Below, in pieces: positions 21,779 through 33,347 of a DNA stretch of 64,000 nucleotides. Both the position numbers and the translations under genes were made by a program. Each line of letters opens with the position of its first letter. The first letter of the stretch is position 1. The notes beneath the pieces are model-generated. The model saw only the letters and a list, made by a program, of their open reading frames with translations. It ran no database searches and was not told the origin of the DNA. Location of the stretch: assembly GCA_021401465.1 (NCBI GenBank), contig JADDMT010000099.1:43510-107509 (forward strand), read 5' to 3'. Source of the stretch: Teratosphaeria epicoccoides. Its lineage: Eukaryota > Ascomycota > Dothideomycetes > Mycosphaerellales > Teratosphaeriaceae.

Positions 21779-22346
21779 ATGGGCAAACTCATCAAAAACC
21801 ACTGGGCCCGCCTGATTATCATGACGGCCTCAGCCTGTGCGTCTCGTCTCACGTAGAACCTGACCCATCCAGCTCTGACTCTCCCCCCAAACGCAGACCA
21901 CATCGCCGCCTCCATCTACGCCTTCTTCTGGCCCAAATTCTTCTTCGACTTCCTGACCAAAAACCTCGACCACGCCGTAAAACCTGTTCCGATCCTGCAA
22001 ACCATCAACCTCCTCCTCGCCCTCATCACGCTCGCGTACGAATATCCTCTCGACCTCGTGGCCGGCACGACACTTCACAAAAGCATAGAAGCACGAATGC
22101 TGTGGCTACCGCTGTGCAGTCTGACCGCGGTGTTGATGTACCAGGGGACGAATCCGGCATTTTATTATCTGATTGGGTGTGTCGTGTATCTTTGGGCTTA
22201 TGGGGAGGGGGAGGTGAGTGATCTACCTTACGCGAGTGTGAAGGTCGACGGGAGTGGTGTACTGACTTGAGGTGCTTTGGCAGGTCGTTTGTGCAGTGCC
22301 TTGGACGTTACCGAAGCGGACAGATCGGAGACGAGAGAAGGTGTGA
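21779..22346 (+). CDS. small conserved fungal membrane protein (DUF7727-like)
   Basis: Three exons: 21779-21836, 21897-22213 and 22284-22346; introns of 60 and 70 bases; 145 residues. The start MGKLIKNHWARLI, the middle YAFFWPKFFFDFLTKNLD and the end VVCAVPWTLPKR are strongly conserved among ascomycetes in a family that I believe is named DUF7727. About four membrane helices are visible: residues 10-32, 48-70, 82-100 and 105-122. There is no catalytic motif and I know of no experimental function. The first donor lies inside codon 20 (GTGCGT) and joins to give TASAYHIAASIYAF. Confidence 0.8.
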
Positions 22347-22839
22347 TGGGCATCCGCGGTTGATGAGTGTTCGAGGGGTACGGTAACGGTCTCGAGACCA
22401 CAGCTTTAGGGTAGTGCAGCGTTGCCATTAAATGTCTTTTTGGAGACTTAAGAGCCTGTGCTACTTTCCATCCTCATGCATTCTATTGATGCAATATGCG
22501 TGTCGCTGGACGGAAGGAGTGCTGCCATGGCTCCCACTAATTACTGCATCGCCTGGAGAGAGATGCTAATTCACGTGTGACCGCGCTGATTCATATCTGC
22601 CACGCACCACCGACACACGCTCGCTGTAGTCGGCAAGTCTTCGTCTCGCAAGAGTCCGTTGTCCTGGTGCGATCTCTCGGGCATTGCACACGGGTGGAAT
22701 GCTCGAGCGAGGCGTGGAAGGGACGCCGGCTCACCGCGTGTCGATGCGCGCAATCTGCCGGAACCGGATGCAGCTATATTTGTGTAGCAGGCGGCGCTGA
22801 GAAGATGAGCTTTGAAATTTATCGCTGTCGTATGTGCCC
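22347..22839. other. intergenic between convergent genes
   Basis: 3' flanks of the membrane protein gene and CSN12. Nothing else seen. Confidence 0.4.
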
Positions 22840-24373
22840 TCATACACCGGTCCCGGGGAACGGTCCAGCCTTGCTGAGCACGACCATGCCGCGTTCGCGG
22901 GATATGTAGCCCTTCATGAAATTCTGCAAGCACATTAGCTCATTTCAACGATACTCAAATCTCACGGCAGACAGAACAGGCATACCTTATAAATGCAATT
23001 CCCAATCAAACACTCCACCTCATCCACATCCACTCCGCCATCACCATCCCCGACCTCCGCGCCAGACATCTGCAGCGCTGCAGCAAATTCAGCGACTGGA
23101 ATCCTGGACCTTCGCACCGGCGGTTCTGAGTCGCCTTCTTTGGGTGCCTCATATCCGCCTGCCAGGTAGACTTTGCGGAACAGGTTCCGAAGGATGATAT
23201 CTCTGCCCCGCTCGAGCGTGAGGTAGATGCGTCTTTTGACAAACTCGTCTTCGCCTTGCTCCATCGCTTGGTTGAAGGCATGGAGATCTGCGCGCTTGAT
23301 GGCGGAGCAGATGGGTGCGAAAAGGTGGTCGAGATGAGGTGATTGGCGGAGGACAGCTGCGGTAGGTAAGCGGTGCGAGGTCAACATCTTTGTTGGGATG
23401 AGGTAGGTGAGGATGAGTTGAAGATTCTTCGCTGCATTCTTGTCGCACATTACGTATGCGCTAATGAGAAATTGCTCGGCAGCGGCGTAGTCTTCTTCGA
23501 GGAACGCGACAACGCCTGAGTAGTATTTGAAAGTGACTTGGTGAGCCTTCGGGAAGGTGGAGAGAGACGGTAGGTCCTCGGCGGTGGCTTTTATCGAGCG
23601 AATGATGTTCTTGCAAAGAGAGATGCTGTTGAGTTTGAAATAGGTCTTGAAAAGAAGATTGGCGACGTAGTAGAGGGCCCACTTCTTGGAGTCTTCGGGA
23701 GGCGAGCTGTACTTACCTTAGTCTTGACTCAGACTAAGTGGCCGGGACACGAGATGAATGGACAACACGAAGCCAACACTTACCGGTCGCCTAAGCACAA
23801 CGCGAACAGTCTGTTGATTTGCCGTGCGGCATCTTCCAGCTTCTCATGGCTGACGGTGAAGACTTCTTCCTCTTGCAGACCTCCGAATGCCAAGCCAGAG
23901 TCTCGCTGGTATTGTATCCGCTCGTCTGCCTTGATGGCGAAGACGCGAAGATATTTGCCGGCAACGTATATGCAGGGAATAGTCCAAGCAGCGAGAACAC
24001 CGCTGTTGTACGAGCGATGAAGCGTGTTTAGCACTTCTTTCCATCCATCATACACGCCTGTCCAGTCGGCCTCCTTGACTCTACCTGCATTTTGTGCTTC
24101 CTCTGTTGCTAGCAATCTGCCAACAAACATGTAATACGCCGTGTAGATCTCGAGCCATACACCGGCTTCCTTCTTCGACAGTTGTAATTCAGGATTATAC
24201 TGCAGTTTGTAACGCAAGTCGGTCTGCACACTGTGCTCACTGCTCCATCGGCGGAAGTTGCCCAGTCGTGCTGGGTCGTTGTTGGGCGGCTCTGGGCAGA
24301 TGGTGCTGGCGAGGAGATAGCCGTCCTCGGTCAGCTGGGCCGCGGTGAAGTCTTGCCAGAGCGAGTCCGACAT
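22840..24373 (-). CDS. CSN12: CSN12-like PCI-domain protein
   Basis: Three exons: 23784-24373, 22986-23706 and 22840-22923; introns of 77 and 62 bases; 464 residues. I start at the ATG at 24373 (MSDSLWQDFTAAQL); the frame is open to 24409 but begins there with GTG. Residues 190-330 form TPR-like helices (KWALYYVANLLFKTYFKLNS, TFKYYSGVVAFLEEDY). The C-terminal PCI winged helix covers about 340-450, with EVECLIGNCIYKNFMKGYIS crossing the last intron and the end GMVVLSKAGPFPGTGV. The family includes yeast Csn12 and the TREX-2 subunit Thp1/PCID2. Proposed roles are in COP9-associated and mRNA-export or splicing complexes in the nucleus. The conserved tail supports the CSN12 subgroup. Confidence 0.9.
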
Positions 24374-24670
24374 ATTGATTTGTCGCTCTCTGGACACAAT
24401 ATCTCCCACGATCGCTCGTGTTTACACAGTGCGACAGGAATGCTTCGAGGAGACACCCTATCTCACGACGGTCTCGGCGTTCGGCGCGGGCAGAGCCGCC
24501 CGCCGCCCTGGGAGCGCCAAGCCTGGCGATTTGCTTCACTGGCGAATTTGAGATTTTGGTAAAGTCAGCGCAGACGGGACAACATCAGCGACCGCCGATA
24601 CTAACACGCAGCACAGTCACAGTAAGTATGCGCATACCGCACACTCAATCTCCATGCTGACAATCTGCAG
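24374..24670. promoter_or_regulatory. bidirectional promoter of CSN12 and eL20
   Basis: The 297 bases between the two start codons must carry both promoters. At 24622-24670 there is a candidate 5'-UTR intron of the eL20 gene: GTAAGT, then a GCTGACA branch site, then CTGCAG ending directly before the ATG. Confidence 0.5.
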
Positions 24671-25457
24671 ATGGGTAAGGCTTCCTTCGCCGTCACACAC
24701 TCTGCCCTCTCCGCGAGGCGCAAACTATCGATGGACTGAAAGAGGAGGAGATCCATAAACTGCAATGGCCTCGAGTGACTCAGGAAACACACTCATAATG
24801 CCTCTCATGGCAACTGTTCTCCGTCCGTAAGACAGCGCTGATTCTGTTTGCCCAACAGGTCGCCTGCAGGAGTACCAGGTCATCGGGCGCCATTTGCCCA
24901 CCGACGCCAACCCGACTCCCAAGCTCTACCGCATGCGCATCTTTGCTCCCAACGATGTCATTGCCAAGAGCCGCTTCTGGTACTTCCTCGCCAAGTTGAA
25001 GAAGGTCAAGAAGGCCAATGGCGAGATCGTCAGCCTGAACAAGGTATGGACACGCAGCATGAAAAAGGACATTGTATGGATGTCGTAGGACGACGCTTCT
25101 GACCACAGGACTGTTGCGTAGATCCACGAGAAGCACCCGCTCAAGGTCAAGAACTTCGGCATCTGGATCCGCTACGACTCGCGCTCCGGTACCCACAACA
25201 TGTACAAGGAATATCGTGAGATGTCCCGCTGCGACGCCGTCGACTCGCTTTACCAGGACATGGCTGCCCGCCACAGGTCCCGCTTCAGGTCGATCCACAT
25301 TCTCAAGGTCGTCGAGATTGAGAAGAACGACGACATCCGCCGCCCGTACATTAAGCAGCTTCTGACCAAGGATCTCAAGTTCCCGCTTCCTCACCGTGTG
25401 CCGCCGAAGCACGGTAAGAAGATCTTCGCTGCCACCAGGCCAAACACTTTCTACTAG
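24671..25457 (+). CDS. RPL20: 60S ribosomal protein eL20 (L18a)
   Basis: Three exons: 24671-24674 (ATGG only), 24859-25043 and 25122-25457; introns of 184 and 78 bases; 174 residues. The joined start reads MGRLQEYQVIGRHLP and the end reads KIFAATRPNTFY, both standard for eL20. FGIWIRYDSRSGTHNMYKEY is the family core. The length equals that of other fungal eL20 proteins. The long first intron directly after the start codon is typical of ribosomal protein genes. If the candidate leader intron ending at 24670 is also used, the exon carrying the start codon would be only four bases long, which is odd. Possibly the two introns are alternatives. Confidence 0.95.
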
Positions 25458-26061
25458 ATGGTTCTGCAATTGTGGGCGATCAGTGGGTTTATGGCAGGAA
25501 CAGGCGCTATGAAATATCGCAAGTGCAGCTTGCGCTTAGCGAGGTAGCGGCGTAGTTATGGATAGCGACATACTATGGCCACCTGCGCCGTCGAACAATT
25601 TTCGAGTTCCATGGTCAGAATTGTGTTCCTGGAGCCGCAAACGCTTAATCGCGTTTTGGATATTCGATGCGGGGGCAACCCGATGCACGACAACTCCACG
25701 CTTTGCGCTCTTCCAAAGGAGTATTACACTTCCTCGGTGAGGATTTTCATCCGCGACGCGTAAAATCCCTTGACTGCTCGTGAGGAAAGAAGTCAAGTTT
25801 GGTGATTAGTCAAGCTGACATCCGTGTTCCTTCCACCTGTGGCTGCTCTTGAGACTGCACAACCTCCTTCATCAGCACTGACCCTACAAACGCTATGTCA
25901 ATTGAGCGCTACATCCAGGCTAGAATCATATCTCGAAGTACTCGCATTAGCAAGCGTGTTTGGGAATGCGGATTTCAATTAGTAAGCTCGAATATTACAT
26001 CATGGTTAATAGCGGGCTCCCATTACACGACTTTCGGTCTTGAAATATACCTAGTCTCATC
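25458..26061. other. intergenic
   Basis: No supported gene. Short ORFs around 25560-25760 lack family features. Confidence 0.35.
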
Positions 26062-27176
26062 ATGACCTCCTCTTCAGACAAACTTACAGAGCCTGCCAAT
26101 TCAGTCATCATGTCCACCATCAACAAAGGAGAACTTGTCCTGGTTACAGGTGTCAATGGCTATATTGGTAGCCATGTTGCCTTACAATTCCTGCAAGCAG
26201 GATATCGGGTGCGAGGGACAAGCAGGACGAAACAGAAGTCACAATATCTGGTTGAGCTGTTTGATGAGAAGTTCGGACCTGGCAAATTTGAGGTCGTCGA
26301 GGTACCTGATTTGTACGTCCCTCTCCCAACCTCTGATCGATACGTCAGCGTCTCATACCGATAACACCCAGGATCCACGACGGCGCCTTCGACGAAGCAG
26401 TCAAAGGCGTCGCCGGCATCGCCCACGTCGCCCTCGATCCTCACCTTCAGCAACAGACCCGAAGAAGTCATCACGCCCACGGTCAAAGGCGCCCTCAGCG
26501 TCCTCACCTCCGCCTCCAAAGAGCCCAGCGTGAAATCCTTCGTCTACACTTTCCTCCTCCACTGCCGCCCTCCTGCCCGCACCCAACACAGAAATCACCG
26601 TGAGCAAAGACACCTGGAACGACGAAACCGTGCGCGAAGCCTGGGAGTCCGAAGATCCGGACGCCTTCTCCGTCTACGGCGCCTCGAAGACCGAAGCGGA
26701 GAAAGCCGTGTGGAAAGTCGTCGAGGAAACTAATCCTCCTTTCCAAGTCTCTGCCGTCCTTCCCAACTGGAATATGGGCGCCATTCTCGACCCGGACGGC
26801 GCCTTCTCCTCTAGCACCGCGGGCTCGGTTAACGACGCTTTCGTCGGGAAGAAGGAGCCGCTGCAGTACCCGCCGCAGTATTTCATTGATGTGGACGATA
26901 ATGCGCGGTTGCATGTGGTTGCCCTGGTGGATCCGGAGGCGAATGGGGAGAGGATCTTTGGGTTTGCAGAGCCGTTCAATTGGAATGATGTGTTCAGGGT
27001 GTTTAGGGAGGTGAAGCCGGAGGGGAGGTGGGAAGATGTGGAGGGGTTGGGTAGGGATTTGAGTAAGGTGCCGAATGGCAGGGCGGAGGAGCTGTTGAGG
27101 AAGGAAGCATTATGGGAAGGGATGGACGAGTTTGGAGGAGAGTGTAAGGGCGAATGTTGCGGCTGTGAAGGGGTAG
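26062..27176 (+). pseudogene. NAD-dependent epimerase/aldehyde reductase, frameshifted
   Basis: An extended short-chain dehydrogenase of the Gre2/dihydroflavonol-4-reductase type. Exon 1 (26062-26312) holds the NAD site VLVTGVNGYIGSH and VRGTSRTK. A 59-base intron follows. Exon 2 begins IHDGAFDEAVKGVAGIAHVA, then shifts frame near 26433 (one extra C in CCC) to LTFSNRPEEVITPTVKGA. It shifts again near 26548 (one extra T in TTT) to SSSTAALLPAP. VYGASKTEAEKAVW carries the catalytic Tyr-x3-Lys. Near 27110 the match moves to a third frame, WTSLEESVRANVAAVKG, ending at TAG 27174-27176; the unshifted frame would end at 27217 with an atypical Cys-rich tail. Three single-base shifts make it a probable pseudogene. 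Two of them sit in short homopolymers, so sequencing errors are the main alternative. Confidence 0.75.
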
Positions 27177-27503
27177 GACTACACTTGTGCGGGTTCGACG
27201 TGGCTGCGGAGCAGTGAAGTGGTGTCCCGTAGGCTTCGATCATGGAGTTGCTAGTATACAATTTGTCTTTTACAAGGGGGGAAGTTCATAGAGCGGCAAG
27301 CACAGTCCATTCTGCTTCTCTGCTAGTCAATGATTGCCGTAACGCCGCTTGAATGTCGATGTGTTGTTACATCTAATGTGTCAGGAAGTGCACCGAGTCA
27401 CCCAGGCCAAAGGATCGGCTGTCAAAGGAGTCATCCGGGTCAGGTCTCGCTCGCCATCAGTTGCTGACGGTCGTACCGTCTCTTGTGCAGCGACAGCTCA
27501 TGC
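27177..27503. other. intergenic
   Basis: 3' flanks of the reductase relic and the BTB gene. Nothing seen. Confidence 0.4.
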
Positions 27504-28489
27504 TCAGCGCGGCGTCCTCGCACCCGCAATGTCGTCAAGATGATTCACCATGGCCACAAATAGGTCGAAGAACAGCGGCGAGCCTCCGGCTTCCATTTCC
27601 ATCTGCATGGTTCCGGAGCGTTTGAACGTGCTCCGGCTCCGGATGATGAGAGCGAGGTAGTGTGCGCGAAGTTTGGAGTCCGAAGAGGGAGTATTGGCGT
27701 AGGCGTAGCGGGCGGAAGAGAGGATGGTGGAGCATTGAACGCCGGATTGGAGGCCTTGCTTCTTGAGGGCAAGGCGGGCGAGCTCGGGGAGGCAGTAGAG
27801 CGTCGCTGAGCACTAGGTTGTGTCAGATGGGGAGAGAGGCCCATGTGAGGTGACTGTGGGGAAAGACTTACGTATATCACCGTGTCCTTCAGCACCGCAC
27901 CGCCGATCCCAGCAGTATACACTACGCTCTCGCCTTTGGCATCCTGGCGGCCTTCGGCGTCGTCGAGATACCAGCTCGAGGCTCTCTTGTCGTAGATGAG
28001 TTTGGGGCTGTAGTCGCCCTTGTAGAGGAACTCGAGCACGGCGGAGAAGACTTCGGGTTCTTCGGTGGGAAGATCAATGCGTTTGCCGGCTGTTTCGAAG
28101 AATTGCGCACGGCAGGCCTGGGCGAAGTAATTTGATTTGGCGAGGACGTCTTCGTGGGCGGCAAATAAGCGTTGGGAGGGTCCGACGCTGATGGTGACGA
28201 TGGAGGAGTTGAGATTGCTGGAGGTTGCGTGTCAATTTGCCTTGTGAGGGAAGATGGTACGACGATTATCTGGGGTAACTCACGGTGATGTCGGTGAGCT
28301 GCTTGCAGGGCTCTTCGTCAGGGGTGTTTGCGATGAGGGGGGATAGAATTGTTGTTGTGTTGCAACCTTGCGGATCGGTGCGTGTTCCTTGAAAGACTTC
28401 TGCCTTTTGCTCTTGCCGACTCTACCAGAGAAAGAATCTCGGTGAGGCTTGCTGCGGCTGGTGGTGAACATCCTGTCCATTTGTGACAT
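27504..28489 (-). CDS. BTB/POZ-domain protein
   Basis: Three exons: 28284-28489, 27872-28217 and 27504-27812; introns of 66 and 59 bases; 286 residues. A basic Ser-rich N-terminus (about 65 residues, SKPHRDSFSGRVGKSKRQKS) precedes the BTB fold at about 70-165. That fold shows SSIVTISVGPSQRLFAAHED, then FFETAGKRIDLP and AVLEFLYKGDYSPKL. This is the standard fungal BTB signature. The C-terminal part (LPELARLALKKQGLQ) is the helical extension usual in the family. Most such proteins are uncharacterised; BTB domains commonly dimerise or bind Cullin-3. The insertion RASSWYLDDAEGRQDAKGES inside the domain is common in ascomycete members. Confidence 0.85.
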
Positions 28490-30254
28490 GTGCCGTGTAC
28501 TTCCGAATCACAGGACGAGAGATGTCTTGCGGCTGTGGCTCGGGAATGCCAGTCCGCAATCTCTGACCGCAGCGGCGCTCTACACCAGGTCTTGGTCGGA
28601 GGCCTTCAGCGTAAGACTGTGCATGCCAGCTGGGCGCCAGATGCGTGCAGGAAGCGAGGTACGGAAGAAGGGAGGTACTTATATGTCCGCCTGCCAGCCC
28701 CTAGGCAGCGGTGTCACACAATCAAGCTCAGCCCCGTTCGTTGGTGATGACCCGGCAGATACCTTATGCATCGCATGCGACGTCTCGCCCATCGTCCAAA
28801 CGCAAAGGCCGGAGGCGACGAAGCCGCAGAAGTCTGCGTGGACACAGCGCACTTAATCAGCAGAAGCAGCCGTCGTGATTGGCACGCGGCACGCGTAAAG
28901 TGGTGCCGGCTGAGAACGCGATATTGGCACGAACGCTCGTGACCTGGATGAGCCATGACTTCTGACTCATTGGGAGGCCGGCCCCTGGATGCGCATGCAA
29001 GGCAATGCTGGGCGACGTTCTCCCCGCGCCAGGGCTAGGCAGAAAGCGGCAGTATCGGGGATGCTGGTGCGGTCTGGTCGTTTGACAGTTCGAGGGTCCG
29101 AAACAACGAGGAGAGGAGGCGGGAGAAGACGAGAGTCCATGATATGGTGGTCGTGCTCATCTATCGCGAGTCATACGATTAGCTACCGAACACTCATCAC
29201 TCGATGCGCAGCTGGAAGCGACGGGGGACGACGGTGCCATCGTGACGCTAGCGGAGCTTCTGGGCAGACTAAGGCAGGTACTGATTCCTGGAACTCTTGT
29301 GGCGTGACGATCCTTTATGACTCCATTGCATCGTCCACACGTACTTCAGAATGACCGAGAACACAGCGGCAAAATGAGTCGTGCGATGACCGATATAATA
29401 AACAGTTTCGACGACAGGGGCGAGCATGTACTGCTTGTACTGCTTCCACCATCCCTTACAATGCCCTCCTCACACGTACTCAAAGATCGTTATGCAAATG
29501 CGCAGCGTGTGCGTGGGACTCGATCATGAAATCTCTCTGTCTTGGAAACCAGCATATCGCAGGGTTTGGTCGATCTTCGAGCCCCGCAACCAGATATGTC
29601 ATATAGTTCTATGGCAACATTGGTATGAGTCGATCCCGGCTGAGTGCTTGGCATTCCTGATTGAATTGCTCCTTGCGATGGCAAAACTACATCATGATGC
29701 TTTTGACTGTCTGCAACGTACATTGAATTATCAAATGCTGATCTCCCCACCGGTTGGTTGACTGTGGGAATGACTGCATCTCGCTCAATTCGAAGACGCT
29801 TCAGGGTCCTCGCACACGGCAGTGAGGCCATATAGAACATGAGGCACTCCGACATGAGTTGTCGTCAGCCCTTTATCCACCGCCTCGAAGGGGTTTCCAG
29901 TATCACCAAGTACATGGCCTGCCGCCGAGTCGCGCGTCATCTGGTCGGCGTGGATATGTTATCGTCCGCGCGGCAAGCACAATTTCTCCAGCAAGCAGGT
30001 TACAGGCACGTTGGTCAACTCACCAGCGTGGTAGGCATCGTTCTCATGGGTATTCGCGGCTGCTACTGTCCGCAAGGCGATTGCCAACATGCTAGCTGCA
30101 TGGAGAAAGAGCGTTGTGGTGTGGACTTGCAATCGCTTCCACGACGCATTCGACCCCATGGTGCTTACCGGCGTGTCAGTAAAGTCTCTCTCTTCAATCT
30201 CTGCCGACACCGTTCATCTGCATATCTACAATGGCAAGGCGTCCGTGATGCTTC
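28490..30254. other. intergenic
   Basis: About 1.8 kb containing the BTB promoter on the left and the RhoGEF promoter on the right. I find only short ORFs without motifs. Confidence 0.35.
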
Positions 30255-33200
30255 ATGGCCACAATCGCCTCGCCCACCATGTATGCTAACGGCAGTTTAT
30301 GTGCTTCACGATCCTCAGTGAGCTCGAATGCCACCGTACAACATCACAAGATTCGCAGCATATCGACTAGTTCACTGTCGTCAGTCTCCTCTTTGCTCAG
30401 CCGCAAGCACGTCAGCGAAACGACAGCACGATCAGCCTCCACCTTCAATCTCACAGGATTTGCAAGCCGGCGCGGCAGTTGGACTTCGGCGTTTCAGACT
30501 GCTCAAAACTCGGAAGCGAGTGATGGTCAGGCGCCAGATAATGTCAAGCTCGGCGAGGTAGCGGAGGACGCAAATGAGGAGGAGGACAGTCCAGCCTGTG
30601 TGAAGCTGCCCAGCACACCTTCCGGGTCCGATGAGACGATCGCTGGTCGGCGTGATGCCACTGCCCTCGGCAATGATGAGCTGGACGACCTTCCTCCGTC
30701 ACCGGAACCACGAGCATTTCAGCAATGGGTCAGCCAGCTCAGGCAACGCAAATCGGCACAGCCGCTCAATGTGACGCCTCGAGGCCAGCGCTGGGTTCTA
30801 GATGACTTTGAAGTCAAAGCACAACGGTCGACTCCGAAGCACCTGCGATCGAACCACCAGAAGACTGGATCGCATGCCTCCTCCATTGCATTTGTGACCG
30901 CTGTGAAGTCGGCCGCCGTTACCATCGCCAGCGCCAGCATTGCTACGATTTCTCGCCGCAACAGCAAGCGGCGGCGCGATCAACAACGCAGCAGCATTCT
31001 GTCCGACCCACGGCCTTCACATGATACACAGCGGTCGATTGTTGATGCAGCGGCGCGACAGCGGTCCCGCAAAAGACGTGAAAAAGTCCAGGAGCTGATT
31101 CTTACTGAAGAGGGCTACGTCGCTGACCTGAAAGCACTTTATAATGCAAGTGACTCGACCGCGATATCTGCCGTGGCAAGGTCAGAGGGCTGATATTCGA
31201 TAGGCTCTTTCCACGATCCTGGGATATCAAACAGACTGTCAGAGCTCGGTGCGCAATCGCGCTTCCACGACACTGGCGCGGCTCATTTGCTTGCACCAGG
31301 AAATCATTGAAGATCTTCGACATTGCGTGCCATTTTCCGAGCGTCAACTTCCTGCCCGACCTTTGGGCGTACATCGGCATCATCGGTGGCACAGCGTGGA
31401 TGGTACAACGCCGAGGCGTAAAGCCTTTGGCAGTCTGCGTCATCCAAGACGCTCGCTAAACATTAGTCGATCGTCCGAAGACGAGGCAGTCGATGGGCTG
31501 TCCTGTGATCCCGAGGTCGTCGCTGCAGTCGCAGCCGTGTTCTCCGACCGCCTTGCACAATTTGGGGAATACAAGAACTTTGGCGGGTACTACGAGCTAG
31601 TGCGCATGGATATCCAACAGCTTCAGGAGTCCATGACCACCTGGCTAGTACCCGATCAAGATGCCTTTATACTCGGTCCACTGACGATACTACTGCAGGT
31701 CAGAGTACGACGCTGCCATCGAGACCTTAGCCGGTGCAATTCATCCCACGAAAAATCGTGAGATCAACAGGCGCAAGGCTCTGACCCTGAAAGATCTCCT
31801 CATTAAGGTACGCGATTGGCCAATTTTCGCAGGCATAGCTGACTGTGGCACAGCCTATCCAGCGGCTGCCTAGATACGAGCTGCTGTTCGATGACCTTTG
31901 CAAATTCACGCCCGTCTGCGACGACCCCGTATCCCACGGTATCGTGGAGAGACTACAAAGAGACATCAACGGGGTCTGCCGCCGCATGAATGAGGCCAAA
32001 GAAAACCACACCGACGTCCGCACTCTTGGCGCCACATGGCTCATTGGCGAGCGCCTCACTTTCTCCAGCCAGGTTCCAAGATCCGTCTATTTGCAGCTTC
32101 TCGGGCAGGTCATCTTGTGTGGCTGCCTGCATGTTGCCTATCGGACCAGGGAGCGAGTCAAAGGCTGCTATGTCATATGCATACTCTTTGAGTCGACGTT
32201 GCTCCTTGCAACTGCAGCGGATGACCAGCAGCGGTACAGCACCTTGGCCGGTATTGCACTTGCGAACGCAACCGTTGCTGAATGCGACAATTTGAAGGGC
32301 CTTCAGTCGTGCACCACACCGCACTCCTGGAAGCTTGTCTTTGAGCACACGGCACGCATGTACGAGATCCATTTCACAGCGTGCTCGGCCCAAGAGCACG
32401 ACATCTGGCGTGATCAGCTCGCAGGACGTATCGGCGTTCAGACACAAGCTGTGGCCAATGGTGTCACCAACATTTTTGAATTGCACTCGCCCTTGATTGC
32501 CGAAATGCGCAGCATTGGGAAAGCCTTTGGCAAGCCGAGTACGTTTGTGGAGCAAATGTCGGTGCATCGCACAGCGACTGTTGGCCCAACTACGGACCTG
32601 AACCAAGTTGTCATCAAGAACACGCAAGCGGTCAAGGAAGCCCTCGACAACACTTCGACTGCATCGCTGCCAATTGGAAGGTCTCAGACTGTGGCCATGC
32701 CAAGTCACGTACAGACTCTTGCACCTCGCCGAGCCGACAGAGTGCGCTTGGAGGCCTTGCTTTCTGATGTATGGACCAAGGAGATCTTGCCGTATCCTGG
32801 AATGGCACCCAGACGTACTGATCCGATCAGAGCTTCGGCCAACCACGTCATGCGCAAATTCAGTATGGCCAGCATCGCAAGCAACTTCTCCAGCTCCAAG
32901 CGCAATGCCAGCTACACAAGTGTGAGCTCGTCACTCCAAGATTCTGTCTTGAAAGAAGACCGGCCGCCGCAGCCGAAGCTTCGATGCAGCGATAGTCGGC
33001 AGCGAAGACCGAGTCGGCCACCATTGGTGGATTTCCACAACGCGCCAGAGGCTTTCTTGCCTGAAGACTTTGACCTGCGGAATCCCGCGAAGCATAAGCA
33101 GTCGGCTTTACGCACACTGACAATGACGATGGAGCGACCTTTCACTCCTCTGCTCGGCGAGAACAAGCCTTCGAGTTTGCGAAGGACGCAGAGCGTTCGT

Positions 33201-33347
33201 GAGACGGTGGCAGAGGTTGCTGAGCCCGTGGCGAAGGAGGAGAGCAAGCCGGTCTACAGTGTGGTGAAGCAGCCCACGTTGGAAATCCCGGGAAAGACGC
33301 CCCGGAAGGTGAAGAGCAAGAACAAGTTGCTCAGGATGTTTCTGTAA
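30255..33347 (+). CDS. Rho guanine-nucleotide exchange factor (Dbl homology)
   Basis: Four exons: 30255-31145, 31204-31647, 31706-31807 and 31854-33347; 976 residues. The Ser-rich N-terminus (1-275) is low complexity. The DH domain spans about 278-515. It opens with REKVQELILTEEGYVADLKA, continues LICLHQEIIEDLRH, FGEYKNFGGYYELV, KALTLKDLLIKPIQRLPRY and ends NGVCRRMNEAKEN. A PH-like region follows at about 535-640 (LQLLGQVILCGCLHVAYR ... HDIWRDQLAGR). The tail is basic and ends KSKNKLLRMFL. It should load GTP onto a Rho-family GTPase at the cortex. The first intron (58 bases, 31146-31203) begins GCAAGT and ends TAG, a GC-AG intron; phase and protein continuity (ALYN|ALSTIL) require it. The third and second introns are GT-AG. 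The DH segment WHSVDGTTPRRK matches a filamentous-fungal subgroup. Confidence 0.87.

Noticed and set aside
29959..30210. Minus-strand ORF with a hydrophobic stretch (TTTLFLHAASMLAIAL)
   Set aside because: Starts with GTG; the best internal ATG plus candidate intron leads to a stop after a few residues. Possible but not supported.
31953..32846. Minus-strand ORF of 297 codons opposite the RhoGEF
   Set aside because: No motif, and the plus strand is a continuous conserved exon.
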